From: Clostridium thermarum
Lineage (GTDB): Bacteria > Bacillota > Clostridia > Clostridiales > Clostridiaceae
Direction: 5' to 3'
NCBI RefSeq assembly: GCF_006351925.1
Contig: NZ_CP040924.1
Span: 2,633,501 to 2,697,500, forward strand
DNA: 64,000 bases
Part shown: piece after piece, positions 27,426 to 35,660 of the stretch
How positions within the stretch are numbered: position 1 is the first letter of the stretch
How the letters are laid out: each line of letters begins with the position of its first letter
Notes under the pieces: model-generated
Databases searched by the model: none
What the model was told of the DNA's origin: nothing
What the model saw: the letters and a program-made list of their open reading frames with translations, nothing else
Program-made: the position numbers and the translations under genes

Positions 27426-28592
27426 CTATCCTAATTGTTTGATCAATTCCTCTGCAAAGTTTCTTAAATCCGCTTCCGACGCAAAGCTGCCTTGGGCTCT
27501 GTCTGCCTTTCCGCCGCCTCTGCCGTTAAATTCCTTAATCTTTTCTTTGAAGAACTGCCCAATATTTAAGTGATAACCTCCACCGGCAGAAACAATTACT
27601 TGCCCCTGTCTTGCTGAACCTAGTATTATAAATTGCTTTGTCTCAGAAAGCTGCTCTGTCAGCATTTGAAGCTCTTCCATCTCTTTATCATCATAAATAT
27701 AATAGATAATATTGTTCCTTGAAAGATCTTTTAACTCCCGCACTTCATAACTGCAGCACTTCTTCTTGTAATCGCTCAATTTTCTTCCTAATTCCCTCAT
27801 ATGCTCTTGGTCATTATTTATTTTATTTATAAGTTCTCCTTCTCCTGTAGAAAAGTTCCTTGCTAAAGTAGTTACTATGTCTTGCTTAGCCCTAAAATCA
27901 TCAAAGGCCCTCTTTCCACATTTAAAGTATACTCTGGTAAGACCCTTATATTTTTCTGACTTTATTATTTTTATAATTCCAATCTCTCCTGTATTCTTTA
28001 CATGAGTTCCACAGCAGGCGCAGGCATCTACTTTTTCTATTTGTACTACTCTCACTTCCTCTTCACTTTCAATATTCTTTCTAAGCTTAATATTTTTGCT
28101 TTCCTCCGGAGTCACCATAAAAGTATGTACTGGTAAATTTTCATATATGTATCCGTTAGCCATATCTTCAATTTTTGTTATTTCCTCTGCAGATATTTCC
28201 GGCATACTAATATCTATACTAATGTAGTCATCCCCTAAATGGAAGCTTGAGGACATAGTTCCAAAGCATTTATTAAAACAAGCTGCTAAAATATGTTCTC
28301 CAGAATGCTGCTGCATGTGGTCAAATCTTTTATCATAGTCTATAATACAGTGTACTTCCTCACTCTGGGGTACTTTATCAACTACATGATAAACCTTGCC
28401 TTCTCTTTCATAAACATGACTTACCCTTGCCTCACCAATGTACCCGGTATCCGACGGCTGCCCGCCGCCTTCCGGATAGAAGGGTGTCTTATCCAAAACC
28501 ACAGTGTACGTATCTTTATATTCACCGACTTCTATAATTCTCGAGTAACTTTCCTTTATATAAACATCTTCATAATATAACCGTTCAGTCAC
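27426..28592 (-). CDS. AlaX-type alanyl-tRNA editing protein with DHHA1 domain
   Basis: A GTG at 28592 (MTERLYYEDVYIKES) preceded by AAAGGA is preferred over the open-frame start at 28613, giving 388 residues. The N-terminal domain has TPFYPEGGGQPSDTG. The editing site follows with zinc ligands HSGEH (about residue 95) and CACCGTH (about residue 193). The C-terminal third is DHHA1, with GRGGGKADRAQGS. The long AlaX form hydrolyses Ser-tRNA(Ala) or Gly-tRNA(Ala) in trans. It heads a transcript with the MATE gene. Confidence 0.9.
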   Translation of the reverse strand: MTERLYYEDVYIKESYSRIIEVGEYKDTYTVVLDKTPFYPEGGGQPSDTGYIGEARVSHVYEREGKVYHVVDKVPQSEEVHCIIDYDKRFDHMQQHSGEHILAACFNKCFGTMSSSFHLGDDYISIDISMPEISAEEITKIEDMANGYIYENLPVHTFMVTPEESKNIKLRKNIESEEEVRVVQIEKVDACACCGTHVKNTGEIGIIKIIKSEKYKGLTRVYFKCGKRAFDDFRAKQDIVTTLARNFSTGEGELINKINNDQEHMRELGRKLSDYKKKCCSYEVRELKDLSRNNIIYYIYDDKEMEELQMLTEQLSETKQFIILGSARQGQVIVSAGGGYHLNIGQFFKEKIKEFNGRGGGKADRAQGSFASEADLRNFAEELIKQLG

Positions 28593-28763
28593 AATGCCAC
28601 GTCCTTTCCACATTTTAATAACTATTATACATTTTAATGCTAAAAGTATCCATGTATTTTACGATAAAGATATCAATTGACGGCATACTTTTATAGCAGT
28701 ATAATTTTTAGGACATACCATAATATATGAAAAGGCATTTTTAGACAATGCAGGGTGAGAGTA

Positions 28764-30002
28764 ATGATAAACAGATTACAGGCAGCTTTTAAGAAAAATA
28801 TTATAATAGATAATAATTTGAAATTCTATATACTGAACGGGATATTGTTTACCTTTATGGCCACTTTTTCCCGTTCCTACGGCGTTAAGTTTTTATATAG
28901 ACTGGGGGGCAATGAGTTTCATGTGTCTCTTTTCAATGCACTGCCGGGATTCGTTGCGTTATTCAGTACAATACCGGGATTATTGTGGATTAATCATAGT
29001 AATAACAAAAGAAGGACTATAGGAAACTTTTTTATTTGGAGCAGATTCATAATTCTTAGCTTTGTCATTATTACTTTTTTACCCGCTGATACTCAACCGA
29101 TGGCTTTTGTATTAGTATATGGACTTATGAACTTTCCGGACTCCATATCTGTTACGGCATTGCAGAGTTATTCCGGTGATATTTTTCGTCCTAAGCACAG
29201 AACAAAAGCAATATCACTAAGAAACAAGTTTTCTACGCTTGCTCAGCTTATAGCCTTTCTGATTCTTGGTCAGATTCTTGGTAACAAGTATCTGGATAAT
29301 AGTATTGTTATTTTCAGATATAAAATCTTTTTTATAATTGCTTTCCTTATCGGAATTGTTGAAATTTTTACCTTTTACAAGCTCAGAGAAGTAAATAGTA
29401 CAGTGGTAAAAACAAATATCAATCTAAAAGAAACGTTGAGAAAGGCCATCGCTAACAAAAATTATATAATATTCCTGCTTTGCTCCTCTGCCTTCCACTT
29501 TTCCTGGCAGATGGGATGGCCTTTGTTCAATATATACCAGATTGACGTACTGGGAGCTGACGAAAAGTGGCTGATGGTTATAAATATAGCCTCCAGCTTG
29601 GTAATGTTTTTTAGCTATAATTACTGGAGTAAGCTAATCACTAAGCGGGGAAATAACTTTGCTATATTTATAGCTACTATTGGTATGGCATTGACACCGA
29701 TGCTATTTACATTATGTTACAACCTGACACTTATGACTTTAATGCAGATAGTTTCCGGCTTTTTTACTGCAGGCACTACTACTGCAATTCTAACTTCCCT
29801 TTTGGAAGCTTCACCGGATGAAGATAGAATTATATATGTAGGAATACATGCTACCTGTACAAATATAACCTTGTCCATATCTCCTTTGGTAAGCAACCTT
29901 GTTTTAAACAATGTTGGTATAATTAATGCACTTATAATTACCGGACTACTTAGATTCATAGCCAGTACGACATTTATCTTGAGGCGGAAGATGGTCAGGT
30001 GA
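28764..30002 (+). CDS. Major facilitator superfamily transporter
   Basis: About 412 residues with ten to twelve membrane helices. The ATG at 28764 follows GGGTGAG and is preferred over the GTG at 28755. Visible features are GVKFLYRLGGNEFHVSLFNA, the paired loop KHRTKAISLRNKF and a central cytoplasmic linker (REVNSTVVKTNINLKETLRK). A second-half start HFSWQMGWPLFNIYQIDVLG also fits MFS exporters or sugar-type permeases in clostridia. Substrate unknown. It is divergent from the AlaX gene. Confidence 0.85.
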   Translation: MINRLQAAFKKNIIIDNNLKFYILNGILFTFMATFSRSYGVKFLYRLGGNEFHVSLFNALPGFVALFSTIPGLLWINHSNNKRRTIGNFFIWSRFIILSFVIITFLPADTQPMAFVLVYGLMNFPDSISVTALQSYSGDIFRPKHRTKAISLRNKFSTLAQLIAFLILGQILGNKYLDNSIVIFRYKIFFIIAFLIGIVEIFTFYKLREVNSTVVKTNINLKETLRKAIANKNYIIFLLCSSAFHFSWQMGWPLFNIYQIDVLGADEKWLMVINIASSLVMFFSYNYWSKLITKRGNNFAIFIATIGMALTPMLFTLCYNLTLMTLMQIVSGFFTAGTTTAILTSLLEASPDEDRIIYVGIHATCTNITLSISPLVSNLVLNNVGIINALIITGLLRFIASTTFILRRKMVR

Positions 30003-30013
30003 TAGCGCAAAAA

Positions 30014-30111
30014 TGGCTATTACACAAAAATATCAAGCATTTTAATTGTCAATTGTCCATTGTCAACTGTCAATTACTCTACGCCGCATTTTCCTTTTAA
30101 TGTGCAATAGC
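30014..30111. repeat. Inverted GGCTATTACAC/GTGCAATAGCC ends around tandem TGTCAATTG-like repeats
   Basis: GGCTATTACAC (30014-30024) and GTGCAATAGCC (30101-30111) are near-perfect inverted ends. Between them, at 30044-30075, four imperfect copies of TTGTCAA / TTGTCCA / TTGTCAA / CTGTCAA lie in tandem. It sits just after the MFS gene. No gene is seen in 30003-30143. Confidence 0.5.
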
Positions 30112-30143
30112 CTTTATACTTTACTTTACAAAAATATATATCC

Positions 30144-30272
30144 CTATTCTCTCGTTCCTCTAATTACTCCTTTAGACTTTTGTTTTTCAATTTCTTCATC
30201 ATGTACAACCTCTGGTCTTCTGCTTTTGTTATCCATTGGTTTATCTTCTTTTATACTCTTTCTATGTGTCAT
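30144..30272 (-). CDS. Tiny hydrophilic protein B
   Basis: A 42-residue frame starts at an ATG with AAGGAGGGCAGG upstream and only 12 bp after the preceding tiny gene. The product is strongly charged (MTHRKSIKEDKPMDNKSRRP then EEIEKQKSKGVIRGTRE). Two adjacent tiny genes with excellent ribosome sites support real translation. Function unknown. Confidence 0.55.
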   Translation of the reverse strand: MTHRKSIKEDKPMDNKSRRPEVVHDEEIEKQKSKGVIRGTRE

Positions 30273-30284
30273 AACCTGCCCTCC

Positions 30285-30431
30285 TTATTGTAAATCCTTA
30301 GCCTTTGGTTCATTAAAAGTTGCTCTGGCACTTTCAGCCTGAGGATCATGTTTTTTATTTACCTTTTTAAATCGTCCATCTTCTTTTTTATTATTATTAT
30401 CAGATTTCATTTTATTTTGCATACTGGTCAT
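30285..30431 (-). CDS. Tiny hydrophilic protein A
   Basis: A 48-residue frame starts at an ATG at 30431 preceded by GAAAGGAG. The product is rich in N, K and D with no membrane helix (MTSMQNKMKSDNNNKKEDGR, later HDPQAESARATFNEPKAKDL). It is followed immediately by tiny gene B and divergent from tiny gene C. Such proteins resemble small spore- or stress-associated proteins in style, but no family can be named. Confidence 0.55.
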   Translation of the reverse strand: MTSMQNKMKSDNNNKKEDGRFKKVNKKHDPQAESARATFNEPKAKDLQ

Positions 30432-30536
30432 CCTAACAACTCCTTTCAATTATAGGTTACCCAGCATAAAAATAAATATTTCTTTATATAATTATCTTCT
30501 TTGCTTTGGGTAAAATAAATTTAGGAGGTGGATTAA

Positions 30537-30704
30537 ATGACTTATAGAAGCATGGAAAAAACTAATCCGGATAAGATGAAGGATATTGATCAAAAAAATC
30601 CTGAAAATAATGATACCCAATCAATTTTATCAAATCAGTATAATCAGAGTGCCTCAGAATATGCTGGCCAAAACAATCACAAAGAAAGAGAGCCCGGAAT
30701 GTAA
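30537..30704 (+). CDS. Tiny hydrophilic protein C
   Basis: A 55-residue frame starts at an ATG with AGGAGGTGG 5 nt upstream and ends 6 bp before a strong terminator. The product is N/Q/D/K-rich (MTYRSMEKTNPDKMKDIDQK, later NQYNQSASEYAGQNNHKE). It is divergent from tiny gene A. Compact gene signals at both ends support expression. Function unknown. Confidence 0.6.
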   Translation: MTYRSMEKTNPDKMKDIDQKNPENNDTQSILSNQYNQSASEYAGQNNHKEREPGM

Positions 30705-30710
30705 GAAAAC

Positions 30711-30760
30711 ACCTCGCTCTCCAAATTATAGATCACGTCAATTACAGAGTGAGGTCTTTT
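30711..30760 (+). terminator. Terminator after tiny gene C
   Basis: ACCTCGCTCT (30711-30720) pairs with AGAGTGAGGT (30746-30755) around a 25-nt loop, and CTTTTGC follows. Confidence 0.7.
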
Positions 30761-30790
30761 GCTATGAGCTTTAAGTAATTATGACAAAAA

Positions 30791-31180
30791 TAAAAAAAGT
30801 GGCTTTCGCCACGCCCCCTTTGGGGAATAATTTATATAAAACGTTTCCACTTTAGGAGCATATGCGTCAGCATACTCCTAAAACTTTTTTTAAAACTCGT
30901 AAGTTATTCCGTGTACACCCTCGTATTTTGCGGGTCTCATTATTCCTCCGCAAGACTCACAGCTAAATGTTGGTGGCTCATTAATATCTCCATCATCAAC
31001 TATATCAAAATATTGTACAATATTTTCAGGAATAAGTTCCTCAGTTCCACAGTTTGTACATATATACAAGATTCCATCGTTAACTTTATTTTGCTTTTTC
31101 TCTTTTCGCTTTACTGCTTTTAACTTGGCCCTTTGTTTATCTTTAACCGTTTTTTTCTTTGCCATTGTACTTCCTCCCTT
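30791..31180. repeat. 390-bp duplicated segment, copy 1 (intact zinc-ribbon gene)
   Basis: From TAAAAAAAGTGGC to CTTCCTCCCTT this segment recurs at 46607-46995 in the same orientation. By eye the copies differ at about five positions, including one base lost from a T run. The left part holds hairpins (GTGGC/GCCAC and TTTAGGAG/CTCCTAAA) and the right part holds the zinc-ribbon gene with its ribosome site. Confidence 0.9.
30890..31165 (-). CDS. Small zinc-ribbon protein
   Basis: The frame runs to 31186, but the ATG at 31165 with GGGAGGAAG upstream is the better start, giving 91 residues. The first 22 residues are Lys-rich (MAKKKTVKDKQRAKLKAVKR). Two knuckles follow, CTNCG near residue 42 and CESCGG near residue 76, enough for one zinc ribbon. 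The basic N-terminus suggests nucleic acid or ribosome binding, but no function is established. A near-identical but frameshifted copy lies at 46.7-47.0 kb. Confidence 0.75.
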   Translation of the reverse strand: MAKKKTVKDKQRAKLKAVKRKEKKQNKVNDGILYICTNCGTEELIPENIVQYFDIVDDGDINEPPTFSCESCGGIMRPAKYEGVHGITYEF

Positions 31181-31598
31181 GTTCAAATACAGGTTCTATT
31201 CTATTTTTTGAAATCGCTTTTACTGATGCATATGTATTTATTATAATATCAATATTTTTCTCAACTTCATTTTCAATCTTCCTCAACAACATATCTCTGA
31301 CACTTCCATACTTAGTATATACTATATCTTTAAACCTTACCACATGATGTACAAAATCTGCCAAATTTCACTAACATTATTTGGGTAATGAAATACTATT
31401 CCAATATCATAATCCATAACAAGTGTTACATATACCTTTATAACCAACTTTTTATTATTTTGTTTCCTCTTACTTTTAAGACTAGTAAGCACTTATGGTG
31501 ATAACCTGGTGTGATACATACAATTTCGCCCCTTAGCTTGGCCTCCATGTTATTCTTTTGATTTTCTAAATTTCTGCCCCTCCAGTATTCGTTTGACT
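31181..31598. other. Stretch with no confident gene
   Basis: On the minus strand a frame is open from a TTG at 31364 to a stop at 31143 (MADFVHHVVRFKDIVYTKYG at its start), overlapping the zinc-ribbon start. It has no ribosome site and I recognise no family, so it is probably the tail of a decayed gene. A 37-codon frame around 31500 (MEAKLRGEIVCITPGYHHKC) is likewise unsupported. The rest is AT-rich. Confidence 0.4.
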
Positions 31599-31781
31599 TT
31601 ATTCTGAATTATTGGCTTTATTGCTTTTTCTCAAAAAACTTACACCTAGGGTAAAGTTTAGTGCACCTGAGACTAAAAATAGTATCGATATAAAGTATTC
31701 AATCTTAAATAAGTAAATTATACTTGTTAGTATAAAACCAGCACCAGCAAAAATAAATAGTACCCATATTCTCCACTTCAA
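31599..31781 (-). CDS. Small membrane protein, unknown
   Basis: A 60-residue frame starts at a TTG 7 nt after GGAGGAGG. The product is two membrane helices (IWVLFIFAGAGFILTSIIYL and YFISILFLVSGALNFTLGVS) with a short Lys/Asn-rich tail. The strong ribosome site supports it. It stands alone between decayed sequences, so it could be a residue of a larger locus. Confidence 0.5.
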   Translation of the reverse strand: MKWRIWVLFIFAGAGFILTSIIYLFKIEYFISILFLVSGALNFTLGVSFLRKSNKANNSE

Positions 31782-32207
31782 TGAAATGCCTCCTCCAATT
31801 AATTAGAATTTATGATTTTTCTAAACTACTTATACTTATTATAACTCATCATAAACATAATACCAATTGCATTAATTATTTTTTATATTTTCTCAACTTC
31901 ATATTACGGTATATTCTACAACTCCTATATACTGCTCATCTATTATCTATTTCTGAAAAGTCCATTTCAAACTTCACCTGTATCGTTCTTACTATTAGTT
32001 GCCTTTCTATTTAAATTTATTCAAAAAATTAATAGGTACATTATTAATACCTTATTACACCTACAGCAGGAAGTACAGAGGTATCATTTCTTTGGTCGGA
32101 CTTAACTATAAAACTGGATAGTTACACTTCAAGGATAAATAGTAAGGTTTCTAAGTATTTCTAGAATTCTTAAAGCTATTTTGGAGATTATATTCAAACT
32201 CATCCAA
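31782..32207. other. AT-rich stretch with no recognisable gene
   Basis: No frame with a convincing start or codon pattern is seen on either strand. It lies between the small membrane protein and a decayed phage gene and probably belongs to the same eroded region. Confidence 0.5.
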
Positions 32208-32929
32208 TCATGCAGTACTTGCTTCTGCAAATCCCCATGAAGCAACCGTAGTACCAGCGAAGGGCAGTTCTGCATCTTGTTCAAAGGTTATATCAATAGC
32301 TTCAACTTCCAAGTCTTCTTTCTTCTTTCCTTTTCGTTCTTTGGCTTCTGGGATTATTGTATTTCCTGCTAAATTGGTGAATAACTTCTTTTCAGTCCCT
32401 ATTGCCTCTTTTGACTCTTCTTGTGTGGTCCCTTGTACAGCTTTTTCATGGTAATTAGGTGTTACCGGTAATGCTTCACATACAATTATCCTTTCTTCAT
32501 TATTTAAATCTTCCACCATTACGCCATTAAACAATTCCTCTAACGGGTATTGTCTACTCACACAAATTTCATATAGCTGCTTCAAAAACACCTTATCTTT
32601 TACATCTTTAAGTTCCTTATTGATAGAATCTATAGTTTTCTTATTTGCCTTAAAATTATGTTTAAACTAATTTACTATCCTTATTTCCTTTGTGGTCTTT
32701 GATATCACAAGCTTTCCGTGGCCTTCAAAGGTCTTAGATGCTTTTCTATTACATCAGTAGCTAGTCCAGTCTCCAGCGCCGCCAATTTTAAACTAAACTT
32801 ATATATGCCGCAGAGGGATGTCATTGTGTTAGTAATCACATACATGTAAAAATACCTCTCCTCCGGTTTTAATTCTAGAACAAACTCATTCTGCCAAAAC
32901 TTTTCTTGGATTTGTTTATTTATACTCAT
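32208..32929 (-). pseudogene. Phage-type replication initiation (DnaD-like) gene, decayed
   Basis: From an ATG at 32929 with GGGGG upstream the frame reads MSINKQIQEKFWQNEFVLEL, the N-terminus of clostridial phage replication/DnaD-like proteins. The homology leaves frame near 32728 (RFEGHGKLVISKTTKEIRIV), meets an in-frame TAG near 32671 where Trp is expected, and resumes as FKHNFKANKKTIDSINKEL. It continues to residue-rich VFLKQLYEICVSRQYPLEEL and ends at 32208. At least one frameshift and one nonsense change are needed. No other phage gene is in the window, so it is a relic. Confidence 0.65.
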
Positions 32930-33019
32930 TTTAATTCCCCCTAAAAATTTCACTATCTAATACTAAACATGCAGTTATGTAAGAAATTATCGGGTAGATA
33001 AAAATATTTTTCAAAAAGA

Positions 33020-33053
33020 AAACTATACGCATTTTAAAATTGCGTATAGTTCT
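33020..33053 (-). terminator. Terminator of the cobalamin uptake operon
   Basis: AACTATACGC and GCGTATAGTT form the stem. On the minus strand TTCTTTTTG follows. A second hairpin, GGTGGCA/TGCCACC, lies nearer the last gene at 33101-33127. Confidence 0.7.
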
Positions 33054-33135
33054 AAAAATATACTCCATATTCTTGAAAAACACTTTTTCTTACCCTTAGG
33101 TGGCAAACAAAACGTCACGCTGCCACCCTCAGAAC

Positions 33136-33861
33136 TTATTTTTCATACAAGGCATCTTTCCAATACTTCCAAGCTATTATGTCCGTCTCCTTTGGCACAT
33201 AATCCTTTGGACCAATAGTGGCTTTTTTGCCGTTAATATAAAATATCCAGCCGCAGGAAGCCCAATCGGCTTTTCCTGCTTTGTCCGGCATGGTAGGGTA
33301 ATCAAAAAGATTATCTATCATTGCTACGTAACCGGTGGACTTTATATGTTTTTTAATTTTTGCAACTTCTAAGGTTTCTACAGTATACTCATATACTGAC
33401 CTTTTGTTATCGTATTTTATGTTACCATTATATATTGTTTTGTTAGTGGTAGTATCTAATATAATAAAATTTGGCTTTTCATCAACGGGCTCCGGCCCCT
33501 TAGTTTCGTCAGGCTTTTTTGCGTCTTCCTTTGGTGGTAGAGTGGTATTACTTTTCTCCTGCGGCTCTTTTTCGGAAGTGTTCTTTGTACTATCTTTAGG
33601 TGCCTCAGTTGTAGGAGTTATTATCTCCTCTTTTTCTTCTGGCTTTACTTCCTCTTTAGGCTTCTGCTCCAGGTTCTTTTCGTTATTTTCCACCTTAGCC
33701 ATATCAATGCTTTCGATATTCTGAGTTTCCGTATTGTCAGCGGTTAACTTTTCAACAGTATTTTTCTGCAATCCTTTGCTGAGAAAAAACAAAACTGAAC
33801 ATATAAGCAGCATTCCCAGAATTAAGACACTCTTTTTTTTCAATATATCACTCTTTTCCAA
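33136..33861 (-). CDS. Exported DUF4430-domain protein, small (cobalamin operon)
   Basis: The 241-residue protein has an uncleaved-looking signal anchor (VLILGMLLICSVLFFLSKG, residues 12-30), a long E/K/P/T-rich linker to about residue 130, and a C-terminal DUF4430 domain. The domain shows YEYTVETLEVAKIKKHI and the family WIFYINGKKAT near residue 212. DUF4430 is the beta domain of transcobalamin and intrinsic factor. It is the fifth gene of the riboswitch-controlled ECF operon, so an extracytoplasmic corrinoid-binding or handing-over role is inferred. The Cys in ADWASCGW is unusual and could be a ligand or be modified. Confidence 0.82.
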   Translation of the reverse strand: MEKSDILKKKSVLILGMLLICSVLFFLSKGLQKNTVEKLTADNTETQNIESIDMAKVENNEKNLEQKPKEEVKPEEKEEIITPTTEAPKDSTKNTSEKEPQEKSNTTLPPKEDAKKPDETKGPEPVDEKPNFIILDTTTNKTIYNGNIKYDNKRSVYEYTVETLEVAKIKKHIKSTGYVAMIDNLFDYPTMPDKAGKADWASCGWIFYINGKKATIGPKDYVPKETDIIAWKYWKDALYEK

Positions 33862-33868
33862 ATCACTT

Positions 33869-35647
33869 CTATTTACTATTATTTAATGTTGAATTTATCT
33901 TGCCTCGGTTTACTATAATAGCACCCATTGCAATTAGTAAGATTCCCAAGAAAATTAGTACTTCGCTGTCTATTGGTGAACCTGTTTGAGGTAATGTGGG
34001 TTTAGCTTCTCCAGGTGCTTCAAATTTATATGCTGGTAATTCCTTAGCTTTTATATCACTGGCATAAAAGTCGTATTTACCTGTACTTTTATACTGCTGC
34101 AAGGTGTAAAGTGCTCTTAGTGCTTGTTCTGTGGCTATATAATTATTGCCGCCGGTTAATTCATGTTTATATTGTCCTTCGGTTCCTTTGAAGGATATAA
34201 GTGCAGAAACTAAATCTCCTTCTGCCTTTGTGAACTTTTCACCCTCAGGATTTTCTCCTACCGCTGCAAGTCCTATGATAGCAAAGCTTTGACTTTCACT
34301 GAAAATACCAAAGTTATCAGCTAAATATCCCTTTTCGTTCTGAAGCCTTGAAAGGCTGGCAACAGCCTTAGATACCGCTTCTTTTACAGAGGGATAATTG
34401 TCATTATTATAAGGTGCCAAGGCACTGAGTACTAGACCTGTTATGTCAGGATTAATAGAATCTCCGCTAAAAGCCCAGCCTGTGTTTCCATCTTTTACTA
34501 TAACCTTTTGCAGTATGTGGTTTATAAATTTTTCTTTTGATAACTTATACTCTTCTTGAACATTTGCGTAATTATATACAATCAAGGCAAAGGCTGCGTC
34601 ATTCACCAAGAAGTTCTCTATCTCTCTGTTTAGAAGCTCAGCCACAAGATCTTTTCCTGCAAAATTATAAGGTGTATAGCCAAGAGCAGTGAGGTTCAAT
34701 ATAAGTTTTTCTAAGTCAGTATTTGAGTAATACTCAATACCGTCATTTAATATAGTCTCTGCATTTTCTTTGATGAAGGCCTCTCCAGCTTTTAAGCCAA
34801 ACTTTTGCAGGGTTATAGCCGCCCATGGATCCTCAGAATTGTCTTTAATATAGTCCCTTACATAAGCAAACTCACTATCTATATCCTTTATAACCGTAGG
34901 AATCTCCTCTTCAATAGGCTGTTCTTCCTGAGGTTTTCCACTGTCAGCTTGAAAATCTATCACTATACTGTTATCAGCCACTATTAGCGGGACCTTATCT
35001 GCCTGAAAGTCACTAACTTCCAAAATATGACTTCCATAGGTTAAACCTTGAGGTATGGTAACGGAGTTTCCTGTAACACTATATTCTGTTCCATCAATTT
35101 TAACTTTGCTTAGGCCATTTATGGCATTTACCACCGGCTTACCTGTTTGCCAGTCTAAATAGGTATTGCTTAAAGAAATTGTAACTTCCTTACCTTCTTC
35201 TGTGGTTGAGCAAACAATATGATTTACAATAGCAGTGTTAAAATCTCCATAATACAATATAAGCTTATCTCCGCTTTCCAAGCTAAAGCCATCGATACCA
35301 GTCATAATATCTACATATGCTCCCTTACGGTTTACCGTATACAGCCAGCCGTCACTTCCATTAAAGTATTTTTCCTTTACTTCACCAATTTCGCTTATGT
35401 ATTGTCCCCCCCAAGAGGCTGATTTCATTGTAAGGTTAATACCTTTGTCCTCTAAAACCTCCTTTAAGGCTTCCAGGGCGTTGCTCTTTGTTGATATTCC
35501 TTCTGTAATTATTTTGTCGTAGCTGTTTACTACTACCTTTACAGAAAAACTCCCCTCTTCAGCCTTAGCTATTGCCTCATATCCAAATAATAGTTGGGTT
35601 ACTGTGAAGACAAAAGCCAATATGAAATTTGAAATTTTACTTTTCAT
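33869..35647 (-). CDS. Wall-anchored DUF4430 plus alpha/alpha-toroid protein, intrinsic factor-like
   Basis: The 592-residue protein has a signal peptide (residues 1-28) and a DUF4430 domain (about 33-140; WLYTVNRKGAYVDIMTG, SGDKLILYYGDF). A beta linker (140-235) and a helical repeat region (about 250-545) follow, with repeats like DPWAAITLQKFG, DAAFALIVYNYAN, PDITGLVLSALAPYN and SQSFAIIGLAAVG, typical of prenyltransferase-type toroids. The C-terminus is LPQTG, a membrane helix and a basic tail, so sortase anchoring is likely. Human intrinsic factor has the same two folds in the opposite order. The riboswitch and ECF genes argue that it captures cobalamin at the wall. Confidence 0.85.
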   Translation of the reverse strand: MKSKISNFILAFVFTVTQLLFGYEAIAKAEEGSFSVKVVVNSYDKIITEGISTKSNALEALKEVLEDKGINLTMKSASWGGQYISEIGEVKEKYFNGSDGWLYTVNRKGAYVDIMTGIDGFSLESGDKLILYYGDFNTAIVNHIVCSTTEEGKEVTISLSNTYLDWQTGKPVVNAINGLSKVKIDGTEYSVTGNSVTIPQGLTYGSHILEVSDFQADKVPLIVADNSIVIDFQADSGKPQEEQPIEEEIPTVIKDIDSEFAYVRDYIKDNSEDPWAAITLQKFGLKAGEAFIKENAETILNDGIEYYSNTDLEKLILNLTALGYTPYNFAGKDLVAELLNREIENFLVNDAAFALIVYNYANVQEEYKLSKEKFINHILQKVIVKDGNTGWAFSGDSINPDITGLVLSALAPYNNDNYPSVKEAVSKAVASLSRLQNEKGYLADNFGIFSESQSFAIIGLAAVGENPEGEKFTKAEGDLVSALISFKGTEGQYKHELTGGNNYIATEQALRALYTLQQYKSTGKYDFYASDIKAKELPAYKFEAPGEAKPTLPQTGSPIDSEVLIFLGILLIAMGAIIVNRGKINSTLNNSK

Positions 35648-35660
35648 TATTCCATCTCCT

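Noticed and set aside
30911..31123. Plus-strand 70-codon frame also present at 46727-46939
   Set aside because: It is the complement of the duplicated zinc-ribbon gene, so its repetition reflects the repeat only.
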